The position numbers and the translations under genes were made by a program. A stretch of 64,000 nucleotides of DNA from Haemaphysalis longicornis (Eukaryota > Arthropoda > Arachnida > Ixodida > Ixodidae): the NCBI GenBank assembly GCA_013339765.2, contig CM023449.1, positions 219,671,555-219,735,554 on the forward strand, read 5' to 3'. Of this stretch, positions 44,607 to 57,224 are shown piece by piece. Numbering within the stretch: the first letter of the stretch is position 1; each line of letters opens with the position of its first letter. The notes beneath the pieces were generated by a model. That model did no database searches, was not told where the DNA came from, and saw nothing but the letters and a program-made list of their open reading frames with translations.

Positions 44607-45244
44607 TGGGCAAAAATCAAACGGCGAATGGCCAAAGTCAAGTCGCTGCAATCAAAACTGCATGTGAGTCATAGTCAAAGTTTAATGAGTCAAAGTCCAT
44701 ACATCTGCGAATCCGAGTCCTACTCAGACAACCAAAGAACCTCCATGAGGAAACTTTGAGTTCAACCATCGTCGTTGTTAGACAGAGGGGCGCATGATTT
44801 TTGTAAAGCAACCGAAACCAGGCTATGGGCGTTCGAAGGGATATTGGCGTGATTTACAGTGAACCAACACGGCAAAATAAATTAATGACTTTTTAAACTG
44901 CGCCTCTTTTGTTATGACTGTTTAAATTGCGCCTCTTTTGCTCATGCCATTAGAGGGATAAAAGTGGCATGGCTTCGATTTCTGCAAATACTGCTCGCAG
45001 CTCTGGTGCCCTAAACTTGTGTTTTCTGTCGCGCTTACCCCAACTGACACTACAACTAAGCCGTCGTGGGGACAACAGGATCACGATCATGCGTGAAATT
45101 CTTCTTAAAATTGAAATGAACGTGATGACAATAAAGAACACCTATTTTGTTCCTTTTGCTAAAAATAACAAGCGAATTGACAGTGTGCTTCACCTGCCAT
45201 CATAGACCTCAAACGGTAAAGCCACTTCTAGAACTTGCGTGGCT
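44607..45244. other. Unassigned DNA
   Basis: Repeated GTCAAAGT words at 44633-44695 and TTCAACCATCGTCGTTGTTAG at 44763 link its left part with the same repeat group as 33.96 kb and 60.2 kb. ACTGTTTAAATTGCGCCTCTTTTG-like sequence is duplicated in tandem at about 44893-44940. Confidence 0.4.
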
Positions 45245-45248
45245 TTAA

Positions 45249-45433
45249 AGGAGTACTGACATCAAAATATTATGTCTATTTTCTTTTATTGCTTTTTTTA
45301 TTGCTTAACAGCCTCGTAAAACCCAGCACATCTCTTTAAATACCTTAGAAACAGCACTTTAAAAACTGTGTAGTAATGATATAACCACCGAATATTATTG
45401 TCAGCGAACGATGAAGAATGTCCCAGTATCCCT
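45249..45433. mobile_element. TTAA-flanked nonautonomous element (185 bp, diverged)
   Basis: TTAA at 45245-45248 is followed by AGGAGTACTGACATC, nearly the same end as the 597-bp element. The right end, inverted, reads AGGGATACTGGGACATT before TTAA 45434-45437. The interior is AT-rich. It may be an internally deleted, older relative of the element at 38717. Confidence 0.75.
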
Positions 45434-45437
45434 TTAA

Positions 45438-46195
45438 ACGCGCAGAGAGCCAGTACTTGTAATAAGTGTGTCTCGGTGCTATAACGATGGGCGCGAGGTA
45501 ATGCAGTCTGTAAGGTGGTTAAAAATTAGCGCATTATTGAAGTGGCAACGCAAGGTGAATAAGTAGTCTAAAATAAATAGAGAAGATAAAGCTAAATCGG
45601 GGATTAGTATCGCACGTGCCAGAAGCATTATCTTTTCTCACGTCTAAAGCGCTTAAGCAGTTCAAACCTTCTGACTAAATTTTTGTGTTGCATTGCATCC
45701 TACAGATTCTCATCGCCTGTAGTCGACGTTCAATTGCCGATCTGCAGAAAAACAAAGAAATAACTAAACCAAAAGGGTGGCCAGTTTACGGTGAAAGAAA
45801 ACTGGGAACATGTGAAATAAGTGAAAGTACAGTTGTGGTGCCTTTGGACCGCCCTGTCGCCTTCTGTTCTTCCGTTTACATCCATTGACGTGCTTCTTAG
45901 CAATGTCTGAAGGCAAGACCCTTTGTCACAGTGGCGTAAGCATCTCGTTGGGTTTTTTCTTGCTGCAGTCACGGGCCGCCTGCTCCGTTGATTAACTACT
46001 GCTGGCCTTGTGGGGAACCCCGGCACGCATCGCAATCATCATGAATCATGCACAATATTTGGACGCCCTGAAATCCGGGACTCAATCAACGCTCCCTTGT
46101 GAGAGGAGAAAAGGCTCCGGCAAGGTGTATCGGGAACGAAATAGACTTGGGGTGTCTTCTGGACTGTCCAACCAATGTCCATAACCAATGTCCAT
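45438..46195. other. Unassigned DNA
   Basis: No gene or element recognised. Open frames at 45685-45888 and 45730-46035 oppose each other and have no known motif. Confidence 0.4.
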
Positions 46196-46575
46196 GTTTT
46201 AGGGGCGAAGCCCCTGAGGGACTGGGGCTGTCGGCGTCTCCTGTTGCCGTCGTCGTCGTCGTCGTCGTAATCGTCGTCTCACATAGTCACGATACTAAAA
46301 CACCGGGAAACTCGTTTACGCCTCACGCTAAAACGTAACGCGTACTAAAAAAAACACCAGAATACTCGTTTACGCCTTGCGCTATAGTGCTTCCTGCTTA
46401 AAAGACAAGAGAATTTTACAGCAAAGCTGTATACCTCTACCCACCAACGGTTTCATCTCCGGTGGCAAAAACGCCAAGGCGCCAAGAATGCACTTATACA
46501 CTGCATGCTTCGCCCCTTCTCCCCAGGTTTCACGTTAGTTGAGATGACCCAGGATCTTTTTTTTTTTTTTTTGCG
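46196..46575 (+). mobile_element. AGGGGCGAAGC family element, copy 2
   Basis: AGGGGCGAAGC at 46201-46211 and GCTTCGCCCCT at 46507-46517 are the inverted words. The internal order is the same as copy 1: TAGTCACGATACTAAAACAC, two CTCGTTTACGCCT units, TTTTACAGCAAAGCTGTATA, GCACTTATACACTGCATGC. A (CGT)n expansion sits at 46251-46272. It ends in a T run at 46557-46572. Confidence 0.85.
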
Positions 46576-46875
46576 TGTGTGCGTGCACACCTTTAGCGTG
46601 GACATTTCTCACAAGTTAGAAAGTTCCGAGAGATGAAAGCCAGGCCTTACTGCCTCCTACGGGGCAATCACAACCCCTCGGCCGTGATTCTGTGAGGACA
46701 AGAACGTATAACCTCGACGTTACGCACACGTTTGAAGGCTTGCTTCAAGTTCAAGGCAACGGAAGGAAAATTAGCCATGGCTTCCAGATTTCGCCGCCAC
46801 CAGAAACAGCCACAAAAAGGATTCCGCTGCTTCCCCCACCCGCCGACACACACACAGGCACACAAAGAAAGTTTT

Positions 46876-46952
46876 TCACTCACTCACACACACACGCACA
46901 CACACGCACGCACGCACACACGCACGCACGCACACACGCGCACACACGCGCA

Positions 46953-46984
<32 letters not shown>

Positions 46985-46986
46985 CA

Positions 46987-47019
<33 letters not shown>
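46876..47019 (+). repeat. (CA)n / (CACG)n microsatellite
   Basis: CA units interspersed with CACG units over about 140 bp. The long open frames here (Thr-His-Ala-rich) are translations of the array. Confidence 0.97.
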
Positions 47020-47021
<2 letters not shown>

Positions 47022-48385
47022 GACACGTACCCGTATCAGGGATCGGCCCAAAATAGAAAGGCCAATTCGTTGCCGTAGGTGTACCTAGATAGTGTAAAGT
47101 TGGGATTTTTGGTGAAGCAGGTATGCGTCACCAACAATCGTCTACGTCTACGGATGTATACCTGGAGAGTCGTCTGCCCAGACCCACGCCCGCACATGCG
47201 CGTGCAGGGCCAACGCTGGCAATTGACCAAGAATGCGTAGAACATGCATGTCCCGTTCTGTGGATGCTGACTTGTCTACGAGCTTTCTCGCTAATGAGCT
47301 GAAGGTCTCATTCGGAAGGTCCATGCAGTCTTCGCGTTAATGCGCTCGACGACTTTATCGAAGGAACGTTAGCTGCTATTTCCTCTCCAAACGCCGGGCT
47401 TTACTCTACCGCATTAGATCTAATGAAGCTTAACTCACCCAATCCTCCCTAACTAGCGCCGAGAGTCATCGGAGTAGTACGCGCCCAGTTGAAAAAAAAA
47501 AAAAAAAAGAAGCCCTGTTCACAACCGAAATACGAGCTTAGTGGGACTATGATGAAACCTGTCGCCTCAAAAAAATAAAGTCGTTCTTGACGACGGCGGC
47601 AGACACGCTGCTCGCGAGCGAGGGAAGGCCACGTGGCCTGACGCCGGATTCGTCTCTGTAGTCCACAAACTTTTCCGCTACAGTCCCCGTCAAGGCTGTC
47701 CCGCGAAGAAGGGGGAGAGGAAGGCGGCAAACGCGACTGCATTGAGTAACAACAAGAGCAAACCGTTCCGCCGTATGATGCAAGCGTGACGCAACCGCCC
47801 GCCGAGTCGCTTTCCACTGAGGAATTTGTTTTCAAGCGCAACCACCGTCGGCTCTAAACGCACTGCCTTTGCTGCTCCACCGATGTCGTCATCTTGCATG
47901 CGGAGGTCGCATGATATAGACGGACGCCTTCCGCGTGCTGCGCTTTTCCTGGAAGACCGTTACAGCGAGAGAAACCGTATCAGCTCCCAGGCGACGATTT
48001 CTTTACGAGAGAGAGAGAGAAAGAGCATTTTCTTCCAAGTTAAACCTGCCATTTCACGCATCTAACCCCACTCCCCCCTTTAGCTCCGGCTATCTCAGTC
48101 AGCTTTTCATTGCATGGTCCTGGTGAGAAACAGAATACGACGGCATTGCAGGCTGCAATCCGTGCCAAGGAAGCCTACTGCCCCTGTTACTGATATCTAT
48201 CAGCGCTGCCTTGTTTATTCATATTCGAGGGAGGTCGTTCTAGCTTTATTTTTTCCTGAGTCGTCATGTTATCTAAATGCGGCCGCCGAATGGTGACCGC
48301 TGGAGGTTTCGGAACTTTTTGTTGCTACAGTGATGTAAAGAATACTGGAATATGAGATGAGGGTTGAAGCGCGAGTGAGCGACAT
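47020..48385. other. Unassigned DNA, about 1.4 kb
   Basis: No gene recognised. A run of 16 A at 47492-47507 and GAGAGAGAGAGAAAGAG at 48008-48024 are present. Open frames at 47449-47841 (minus) and 47826-48126 (plus) lack known motifs. Confidence 0.4.
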
Positions 48386-48798
48386 CTCGCGCTGCAGTCG
48401 CGGGCCGCCTTGGGCGGCGCCATTGCAGCTAGCGACGTTTCTCGCTTACTTTGACTGGCTAGCCACATCGCTTATTTTTTGTCTCGAAGCCAAAATGAAC
48501 AAAAAAGGGTAACATTTGTTTTCTTGTTAATCTTACATGAAGCTGCTAAATAATCCCTGCCAAAAAATTTTTTTCTGGAGCTTTAATTTTATAATAACAA
48601 AACAAATTCGATTAATCCTCTACAGTAACATTGTTGCTTTTTGGCAGCTAGAGCCAAGTTTTCAGCCTGTTGTTGAGCCATGCCAAGGACAAGTGGAACG
48701 TCCCTGCCGGGTACATGACGGAACGGTTGATGAAGCGCGGCTCCCCTAGACAGTGGCGCCAGATTTCCCTCTAGTATATATTAGTACGAAACTGTATG
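48386..48798 (+). repeat. Duplicated 410-430-bp element, copy 1 (left end lost)
   Basis: Matches 57919-58329 throughout, by eye around 85 percent identical: GCTGCAGTCGCGGGCCGCC, CCATTGCAGCTAGCGACG, TTTTATAATAACAAAACAAA, GCCATGCCAAGGACAAGTGG and the right end CAGATTTCCCTCTAGTATAT. A splice-acceptor-like TTGCTTTTTGGCAG at about 48632 precedes a frame reading HAKDKWNVPAGYMTER. The left terminal inverted repeat seen in copy 2 is missing. Confidence 0.85.
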
Positions 48799-49805
48799 GC
48801 CCCTAACATCCCCACGCATTGCAAAAAGTGTGCAGAAAGTGACGTCATTTTTAATGAGTCCATAGACAGCGTTGCCTAGTTTTTATGGCTGTGCAGGCTA
48901 AATTTGGATAAATGCCACGGACATTTTTTTTTTCGGCGCTTGTACTGTGGCTGCCTCGCAAACGCTGGCAACACAGCGCAGTCGCTACGGCGTCGTCGTC
49001 GTCGTCTGCAATCAGTGCACTACAGCTGATTTCGCAGCGTTTCTTCTACTGCCGTTTCCTTCATGGACTAATGTTCCTTCAAAGGCAACATCCGATGGTT
49101 AATAATCGGCGTCGTCGGTGAGCACAGTTGCCGCTCTCTTGCGACCATATCTCGTCGATTCCGCGCAGTCGTTTTCCATCCTTATCGGTCTGCCGGTGAG
49201 AAGGCGCGCGGTGGCAGCTTCGACAAGTTTTGCCGGGTTCTACCTGCAACCCGGCGCGCAACAATGAGGCAATCAAGCAAATCACTGCAGCCACTTATCT
49301 AGGTGAAGTGGAATTCATCGCGGCTGAGACGTAGCGCTCAAACAGCGCCCTGCCGTACGCACCCAAACACTTCTCCCGTCGTCTGCTTTCGCTTCCGCGA
49401 GCCGCCTGTACCGCGAAGCTGTTATGAAACCGGAAACAGCAGAGGAGAATGGGAAAGAGCGCTGGGCTCGGTGGGCTCATCCACATGGCGGGTGCGGCTC
49501 AGGTTCCCTCCGAACCCTTTCTTTCCTCCATGAGTATCTTCTTAACTTTTGGCCGGAAGGCTGAATCAAGGGGGAAGCGGTTATCTTTTTCAAGCATCTG
49601 CTTGGGTGCGCGACGCCGCGTGACTGCGTTGGCTAGACACCGTGACACCGTGACACCGTGACGGCGGACGAGGTACGACGGGAAGTTTATAACAGCAGCG
49701 GCCTACGTGCGATACGAGCGGCCTTGAGAGGGGAAGGCACCGACAGGGGCAAACAGGAGCTCCTGGCGATGGCAAACAAGCGAAACGAAATTTGGAGGGT
49801 TCTGT
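48799..49805. other. Unassigned DNA
   Basis: A perfect TGACGTCA lies at 48840-48847. A (CGT)n run is at 48990-49007 and three ACACCGTG units at about 49638-49661. Open frames at 49303-49918 have no known domain. Confidence 0.4.
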
Positions 49806-49809
49806 TTAA

Positions 49810-50317
49810 AGGAGCCATGAAGACAAAATACAAGTTGGGTTTATTAGAAACACTGCTCAGTCCCGATAATAATGATACCAATATCATCGCAATCTTCGAA
49901 CAAATAACGGAGATATGAAAGAAAACGTGTGAAGCAGTCGCGACCCCCTAGCCAATTTCCCGCAACTTTTCTATGACGTCACGGAACCTTGGTTGTGCGA
50001 TTGGCGGCCGCCTAACTCACCTGTCGCGGCGACACATGACTGGACGTCTGTAATGGGGCCTCTAGTTCCATTTGACCGCATCACTTGACTGCTAACGTGC
50101 AGTTAACGCACTGAAAATTACGTTTTATTGTTGGTCCGTATGACGTCATTCTTGCTCATAACACGTCACTGTGGCGCAAAATTTGAAAGTTTTTAAATAC
50201 TTCTTGCTTTTTTTTTTCGTTAAAAAACATCTTTTGTGGCTGTAACGGAGCTGAGTGAGATACTGAATCCTAGTGCTTTCAAATTAAACAAAGTTGTATT
50301 TTCTCTTCATGGCTCCT
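49810..50317. mobile_element. TTAA-flanked nonautonomous element (508 bp)
   Basis: TTAA at 49806-49809 is followed by AGGAGCCATGAAGA(C)AAAA and the right end is the mirror image, ending at TTAA 50318-50321. The inverted repeats extend about 36 bp with a few mismatches. Two perfect TGACGTCA sites are inside (49974-49981 and 50141-50148). No transposase is present. Confidence 0.88.
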
Positions 50318-50321
50318 TTAA

Positions 50322-51873
50322 GGAGCTGGTCGAGTGGCTGACCAGGCGGCCGCACAATGCAACAGTAAATTCAACAGCAGCGTATCAACAGGACGTCCAA
50401 GTAGACATTCACCTTCACGTTCTTACGAAGTTCTGAGCATTCGACGTAATTTTCTCCCTGTTTATGAATAGGCGAGACACGTTACGCCTGCTAATGGCCT
50501 TTCATTTCAATTTACGGATCAATAAATACCTTAACCACCAACGTACCCACCTTTTCGGGGAAGTTTGGCCTTTATGTATGCTTCCTAGCAACGCTGTGAA
50601 ATAGTATATTACTTTGGTTCAGAAAAACGTTAAAATCACGCGAAGTTCTCATTTTTATTTACTTACGGAGTTTTCCAAAAATAGGTGTTATTAGGCTGCT
50701 TACAACGTTAACACTAGCATCTTCCGTAGTAGACCCTGCTTTCTGAGGGTTGTAAAGCTCGGCGAAGAAAAATGAACGTATTCTCTCGCAACCATGCCAC
50801 TCTCACCGTAAATGTAAGATCTCCAGATTATGTTTCTAACATCTAACTTCGAACTTCCTTTTCATGCATAGTAATTGGACACCGGACAATACCTAGAGAG
50901 CACTCCGCTCAAGCAACAATACGTTGTGGTCTATATACGTCTTCGTTGATCGCACTCCTCTTCGTGTCGCCTATCCTTGCGCTGAGTCCGCTTGAGAGCC
51001 GGTCACGAGAGGCGCGATGATCAACACGCAGGCTTTGAATCCTATATGCGAGTCCATTTCCATTTCCTGTCCCATGAAACATCTTCCCGAACGTCGCCCC
51101 CAGACGTTCGTGCTCTTCGCACGGATGGACGGGGCTTCCCCGTAGCCATGCGACAAACATAATACGACACGCGTCGTATGCGGAGCATTTCCAATGCGTG
51201 TCATCGTCGCGTGGGACTGTCGCGTTTATTCAACACCACCTACACTTGCAAGCCCGGTGGTTTTCGCACCGTTGCGCTCTGAATTGTGAAGTCGTCGTTG
51301 AGGTCGCCCTAAGTTTAACTATGTCACGTTGTTTAGTTTCACCAAATCAAGATACTTAATTCTGGCGGTCGAGACATCCACGCCGGGAGCGCAAGACTTG
51401 TTATCTGGGTGGTGTTGGTTCGGAGCCCCGTGGTGGGCCTTTCCACGATGCGAGTTGGCTATCCTGAAAGGCGAAGCGTCGCGCGATGTCGACGCCGGTG
51501 TTGACGTAGTACGCGATGTGATGCGGCCTCTAGGAGCGCCAACAGAATCGGTTTGTTGTGCAGCTGCACGCTCCGAAGGGAGGTCGATGTGCACCACACG
51601 TGAGCCCAGAAATCGTCCGCGATTGCGTCACTGGCAGGGCTAGTCGCGATGAGAATCGCTGCTTTCGCACGCTGCCCCGCGTATGACACTGCGGGATATA
51701 CCGCTCCTGCAATTGCGAACACGCGGCGACGTCCGCGTTCACCGCCGTCACCTGATTCACTGCACATCTATCGGAAACGGTTCTGGTGTCTGTTGAGGGT
51801 TCTATGTAGGCTTACGGCGCCGAAACACTGACTGGACAAATGGGACGAATGAGAAACATAAAGCCAATCACAT
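50322..51873. other. Unassigned DNA, about 1.5 kb
   Basis: Opposed open frames at 50909-51204 (minus) and 51329-51767 (both strands) have no recognisable domain. No repeat family recognised. Confidence 0.4.
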
Positions 51874-51889
51874 AGTATCGGGTGAAAGT

Positions 51890-52122
51890 TGATTGATGGT
51901 TTCATTTGATTGATTGGGGGAGGGTGTGGTAAGGCGCCGACGCTATACCGGTGATGAGGCACGCCGTAGTGGAGGGCTCCGGATTAATTTTTACCACCTG
52001 GGGAACTTTAACGTGCGCCGAAATCTCGAACACACGAGCGTTTTCGCTTTTCGCCTCCATCATACAAGCGGCCGCCGCGGCCGGGAATCGAACCCGCGAC
52101 TTCGTGCTCAGCAGCACAACGC
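51890..52122 (-). mobile_element. Ruka-type SINE with perfect 16-bp target duplication
   Basis: AGTATCGGGTGAAAGT is identical at 51874-51889 and 52123-52138. Between them the minus strand carries B box GGTTCGATTCC, intact body, 3' end and a CAATCAATC-type tail at 51890-51918. The first 20 or so bases of the tRNA head, including most of the A box, are missing, so it is 5'-truncated. The perfect duplication suggests it is one of the youngest insertions in the window. Confidence 0.97.
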
Positions 52123-52206
52123 AGTATCGGGTGAAAGTATGCGTTCCTGCTTATAATGCATTTTCCAATGCGCAACTGCGGATGCCGGCTACTTTGTGTG
52201 CTGTAC

Positions 52207-52380
52207 AGTACACTGTAGTTATACAACGAATTCATCCATACAGAAAACTGGCTTCGTTATAAGCGAGATTTCGTTAAAAACAGGAAAGATTCGCGCTCAG
52301 TGCACTGCAGTCATAATTATGAGACGCTTCGAACAAAGCGAGGTGTTGAATAAAGCAAATTCGTTATAATTAAAGTTTAC
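52207..52380. mobile_element. Tigger/mariner-like relic
   Basis: TTCGTTATAAGCGAGATTTCG near 52253 faces AAGCAAATTCGTTATAATTAA near 52355, with GTTATA-AAC-type words at both sides as in Tigger-like nonautonomous elements. Ends are not sharply defined. Confidence 0.4.
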
Positions 52381-52504
52381 TCTTTAAAGCACTTTTCTAG
52401 GCTAACAGCCGGAACTATCGGGTACGCGCCATAACTTAGGCTTAACGCATCGCGTTGATGTCTTACGACGTCAGCCCGTTCCGCCGATTTACGTACAATC
52501 ACAA

Positions 52505-52757
52505 CTTTAAGCGAAGCTTAGTACTCCAGGTACAAAGCCAGGAAACTCCTGGTAGCGTCCCTCTGACAAAGCCGTCCCTCCAATGCGCCCGTTGGTGCGA
52601 GCAGACAGCTGCGCGCTGGGAACGCTCGCCGCGCCGTCTGCATTGTGCTCCGGGAATGAAAACCGCCCTCCCCTCCCCACCCGCGTTCGGAGTTTCTTGT
52701 CCCGCACGCCACGAAGGAATCGTTGACTGGCAGAGGTAGAAAGCTTTGCTTTAAAAC
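52505..52757. repeat. Element bounded by inverted TTTAAGCGAAGCTT
   Basis: CTTTAAGCGAAGCTTAG at 52504 and GAAAGCTTTGCTTTAAAAC at 52740-52758 are inverted with a single internal change. A further AAAGCTTCGCTTC lies at 52859. The interior is GC-rich and noncoding. Confidence 0.5.
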
Positions 52758-53479
52758 ACCTTGTGGCATTGCGAGAGCAGCGTGTCTTGTTCGTTGACGC
52801 AGAGAAGTATACTTTTAAAGACACTTTGTGAGGGATGAATTGAGAACGCCATACAATGAAAGCTTCGCTTCACGTCGATTCTCACCTGTGCGGTGGATTC
52901 CTCATGTTTTGCTCAATGGGTAGCAGTTGGTGTCGTTAGTCCTCGAAGCGTAAAGTATAGGCCGAAAGTCGCGGGCCGTCTCATACCCGCGTCGCGTCCT
53001 CTCCCTGCTGCGCGTCATCATTTTGGCACGTTTGTGTTATAAACGGGAAAATACGGTAGGCTTTACGAATGAGGCTTCAGGCGAAATCGGCAGGGGTGGG
53101 GTAATATAGCTAAAAAAGGAAGGTGGGTTGATAGTGTGGTGTTCATATCCTGACCGTGTCGGGACCGATCGTGCATGTCGCTCGCCGGGGACAAATTGCG
53201 ATGCCGTAAATTTCACCGTAATTGGGCGCCTGTTGCTAACTGTGCGTCACAACTTATGAGCCTTGATGAGATATTAATAGGTCCCCGAAGTAGCCGCATG
53301 CGATCAATAAGAAAATATGTCAATATTGGAGTGTCAACCTGCTTGCGGAACGAAGCATATCAACCGGAGGTATCACTTCACCGGGGTGAAGTTGCCGGCT
53401 GAATACGTATTACCTATTTCGCCGTACCGCATTAGCCATGTATTTGAGCGCATATTCCTTGTCAAGGCAACAAAGGGCT
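52758..53479. other. Unassigned DNA
   Basis: An open frame at 53175-53402 has no known domain. No repeat recognised apart from the inverted AAGCTTCGCTT word at 52859. Confidence 0.4.
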
Positions 53480-53832
53480 TTTAGGTGGGAAGCACCTGAA
53501 GGGCTGGGGCTTTTGGCGCCTCGTGTCGTCGTCGCCGTCGTAATCGTGGTCTCATGTAGTCACGGTACTAAAACACAGGGAAACTCGTTCGCGCCTCGCG
53601 CTAGAACATAACGTGTACTAAACAAACACCGGGACACTCGTTTACGCCTCGCTCTAGAGAGCTTCGCGCTTCATAGGCAAGAGACTTTTACAGCAAAGCT
53701 GTATACCTCTACCCCCCAACGGTTTCATCTCCGAATTGTCAAAACGCCAAGGAGCCAAGAATACACTTATACACTGCATGCTTCGCCCCTCCCCAGGTTT
53801 CACGTTAAAGGAGATGGCCCGGGATTTTTTTA
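53480..53832 (+). mobile_element. AGGGGCGAAGC family element, copy 3
   Basis: The left word is diverged (AGGTGGGAAGC, 53483-53493) while the right word GCTTCGCCCCT (53780-53790) is intact. The internal order equals copies 1 and 2, with two CTCGTTxxCGCCTCG units and TTTTACAGCAAAGCTGTATA. The similarity ends in GGCCCGGGATTTTTTT at about 53830. Confidence 0.85.
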
Positions 53833-53886
53833 TTTATTCGTGCCACCAACACAAGGATGTATACAGCCGCCTTTGTATTTAGGTCT

Positions 53887-53982
53887 GCTGCATGTCGCTT
53901 GTACACCACATGCACATTTCCTATTCGAATTTCTGCTACACGTCGCTGGTAGACCACATGCACATTTCCTATTCGAATTTCG
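53887..53982 (+). repeat. 48-bp tandem duplication
   Basis: Two adjacent 48-bp units (53887-53934, 53935-53982) share CCACATGCACATTTCCTATT and CGAATTTC with a few differences at their starts. Confidence 0.9.
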
Positions 53983-54365
53983 TTCGCCTTCCACGTCGGA
54001 CGACTCAGCTGGGGACACGGCATCTTGTGTTGGTCACGCCTCGTCTCGTCTGGTCACGGCAGGTCTGGATGGGCTGGTCACGTGGGCCGGGGACACGGGG
54101 TGGGGGACGTGGTCGAGTTCAGGTCGCGTAAGGGCTGGGGCTGTCCGGCGCGGCCTGCTTACCCTCGACGAGTGCGCTTGTGCCGGGACGTTGCGAATCG
54201 ATGACCAGGGTGGCGATGAACCGACCCGCACACTCCACAATAATGTTACGTGGCTGCAGGACAGGACGACATGAACGATAAGGCAGTCGAACGGTGTATT
54301 TACAGATTATTTACATGGCGGCCAAGCCGCGCGCACCCACAAAGCTTCTTCGTCGTTGGAGGCTG
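53983..54365. other. Unassigned GC-rich DNA
   Basis: GTGGG/GGTCACG-rich sequence; open frames on both strands (53840-54274 and its opposite) reflect composition. No known domain. Confidence 0.35.
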
Positions 54366-54450
54366 AGAGAGAGAGAATAGTCTTTAATGATACTGGTGAG
54401 GTTAGCCTGGCCAAGGCGCTTAGCTTGCTACACCAGATGTATGAAAAAAT
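54366..54450 (-). mobile_element. LINE 3' end fragment with GA tail, copy a
   Basis: On the minus strand CATTAAAGACTATTCTCTCTC ends the fragment, so GAGAGAGAGA at 54366-54375 is its tail. The next bases, GAGGTTAGCCTGGCC and GCTTGCTACACCAGATG, match 56045-56090, showing two copies of one family. Confidence 0.6.
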
Positions 54451-54584
54451 GAAATCAATGAACAGATGATGATATGACTGTGATGAAGATGACGCGCTCA
54501 TTAAGAGAGTCCTAATGAGGAGGCTGGGATGACAAAGCCACGCTGCATTGTCCTCTTCATCGTCTTCTCGTAACAATACGACTT

Positions 54585-54671
54585 CGACATGGTAAAAAGC
54601 GCACACTAGCTCGTCCCGTGTCACTGTTGTTGTTTTTTCTGTCCCGGTCTAGTGCGCTTTTTACCATGTCG
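54585..54671. repeat. Hairpin with CGACATGGTAAAAAGCGCAC arms
   Basis: CGACATGGTAAAAAGCGCAC with ACTAG (54585-54609) pairs with CTAGTGCGCTTTTTACCATG and TCG (54649-54671); one AC is unpaired. Loop about 40 nt. No coding potential. Confidence 0.85.
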
Positions 54672-56090
<1,419 letters not shown>

Positions 56091-56739
56091 GGGATGATTA
56101 CAATACAGTCAGGTGAATGTGAGAGATTGGGAAGCCAACAATCAGAGAGAAAACAAATAAAAAATGACACACAATGAAATGCAAGAAATAAAGATCTAAA
56201 TAAAGTTGAGCGAATTGTGCCGAGGAAGCACAAAGCGCCTGACAACAAAAAGGAGAAAAAACGTACATGACGACGCAAACGCGTACTGTTGTAGCCACGC
56301 GCACAATTCAAGTATTACAATGCTCTCTAGCCCAGAATCCCGCAAAAAAAAAAAAAGAAAACGCAGCAAAACGCCGATGACCTGCGTTTTTTCCGCCTCG
56401 CCGTATTCGGGTCTCGACGGGCGTCACTCTTGCATGGCCCGATCGTCGTCGGTCGTCTCCTTCCGCCGCGTCTGTGGGGAGTTGCCCTACTTTTTGTTAC
56501 CAGTAGTCTTCATTGTGCAACGCACAGTGCGGGAAAGCTAGCTTAGAGAAACAAAGTTTACGCCTACGTTTTAAAGTCGGCTTCCGTTCTATACAGAAAT
56601 GCATTGCTCAAAAGAATTTTTCAGAGTGAACATGCGCCATCTTATATCAAAATGTGAAGCGCCGGAGGTGAACAGGTGGCCGAAGGAAGAGGGTGAGCCA
56701 AAGTTAGTAGGAGGGGAGCGGTTTTTCTCGCCTACGCAC
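56091..56739. other. Unassigned DNA
   Basis: No gene recognised. Open frames at 56063-56311 (minus) and 56206-56541 (plus) lack motifs; a 13-base A run lies at 56343-56355. Confidence 0.4.
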
Positions 56740-57224
56740 GCAAAAAAAAAAAAAAAAAAGAAAACTGAGAGAAGCGCAAAAGCATTTGCTCATCAAAACA
56801 GCATCAAAACCGCTAAAAGTGCGCTCCACCTTCGCCGAAAGTGCGTCCAATCGGTCGTTGAACCTTCAAAGCCCGAAATCGCAAACGAAGAACGAACCCA
56901 TGCAACGATTTTCGCGCGCAAAGTAAACGCATCTACGTACGATCTAATGCATACCGACAACACCTGGTATATGTGATACGGGCGTACTATTGTACTCCTT
57001 CTTCAGGATCGATGCGTGTATTGTCTTGTCTAGAACCGTTCCTTTTTCGTGATTTTCAAGTAACTGTTTTGACACTACGGAAGTCTGGTTTCACGCACTC
57101 GACTTGTGTCCAGAGATCTTATGAGAGCCTTTCAGCTCGACAAACTTGTCTATAGGAAAATGCATTAGTTTTTTGTTCTTTTTTTACAGCCATCGGTCCC
57201 ACTAAAAAAGCTTTCGCTTTAAAC
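56740..57224 (+). repeat. Dispersed repeat, member of inverted pair (copy 1)
   Basis: Matches the inverse of 61972-62450: GATCGATGCGTGTATTGTC, TTGTCTAGAACCGTTCCTTT, CGTGATTTTCAA, TTATGAGAGCCTTT, AAAATGCATTAGTTTTTTG, GCCATCGGTCCCAC and the right end AAAGCTTTCGCTTTAAA. Short open frames are not conserved between the copies, so it is probably noncoding. The right end carries the TTTAAAGCGAAAGCTTT motif shared by other elements. Confidence 0.8.

Noticed and set aside
46692..47088. His/Thr-rich frames on the plus strand
   Set aside because: They translate the CA/CACG microsatellite.
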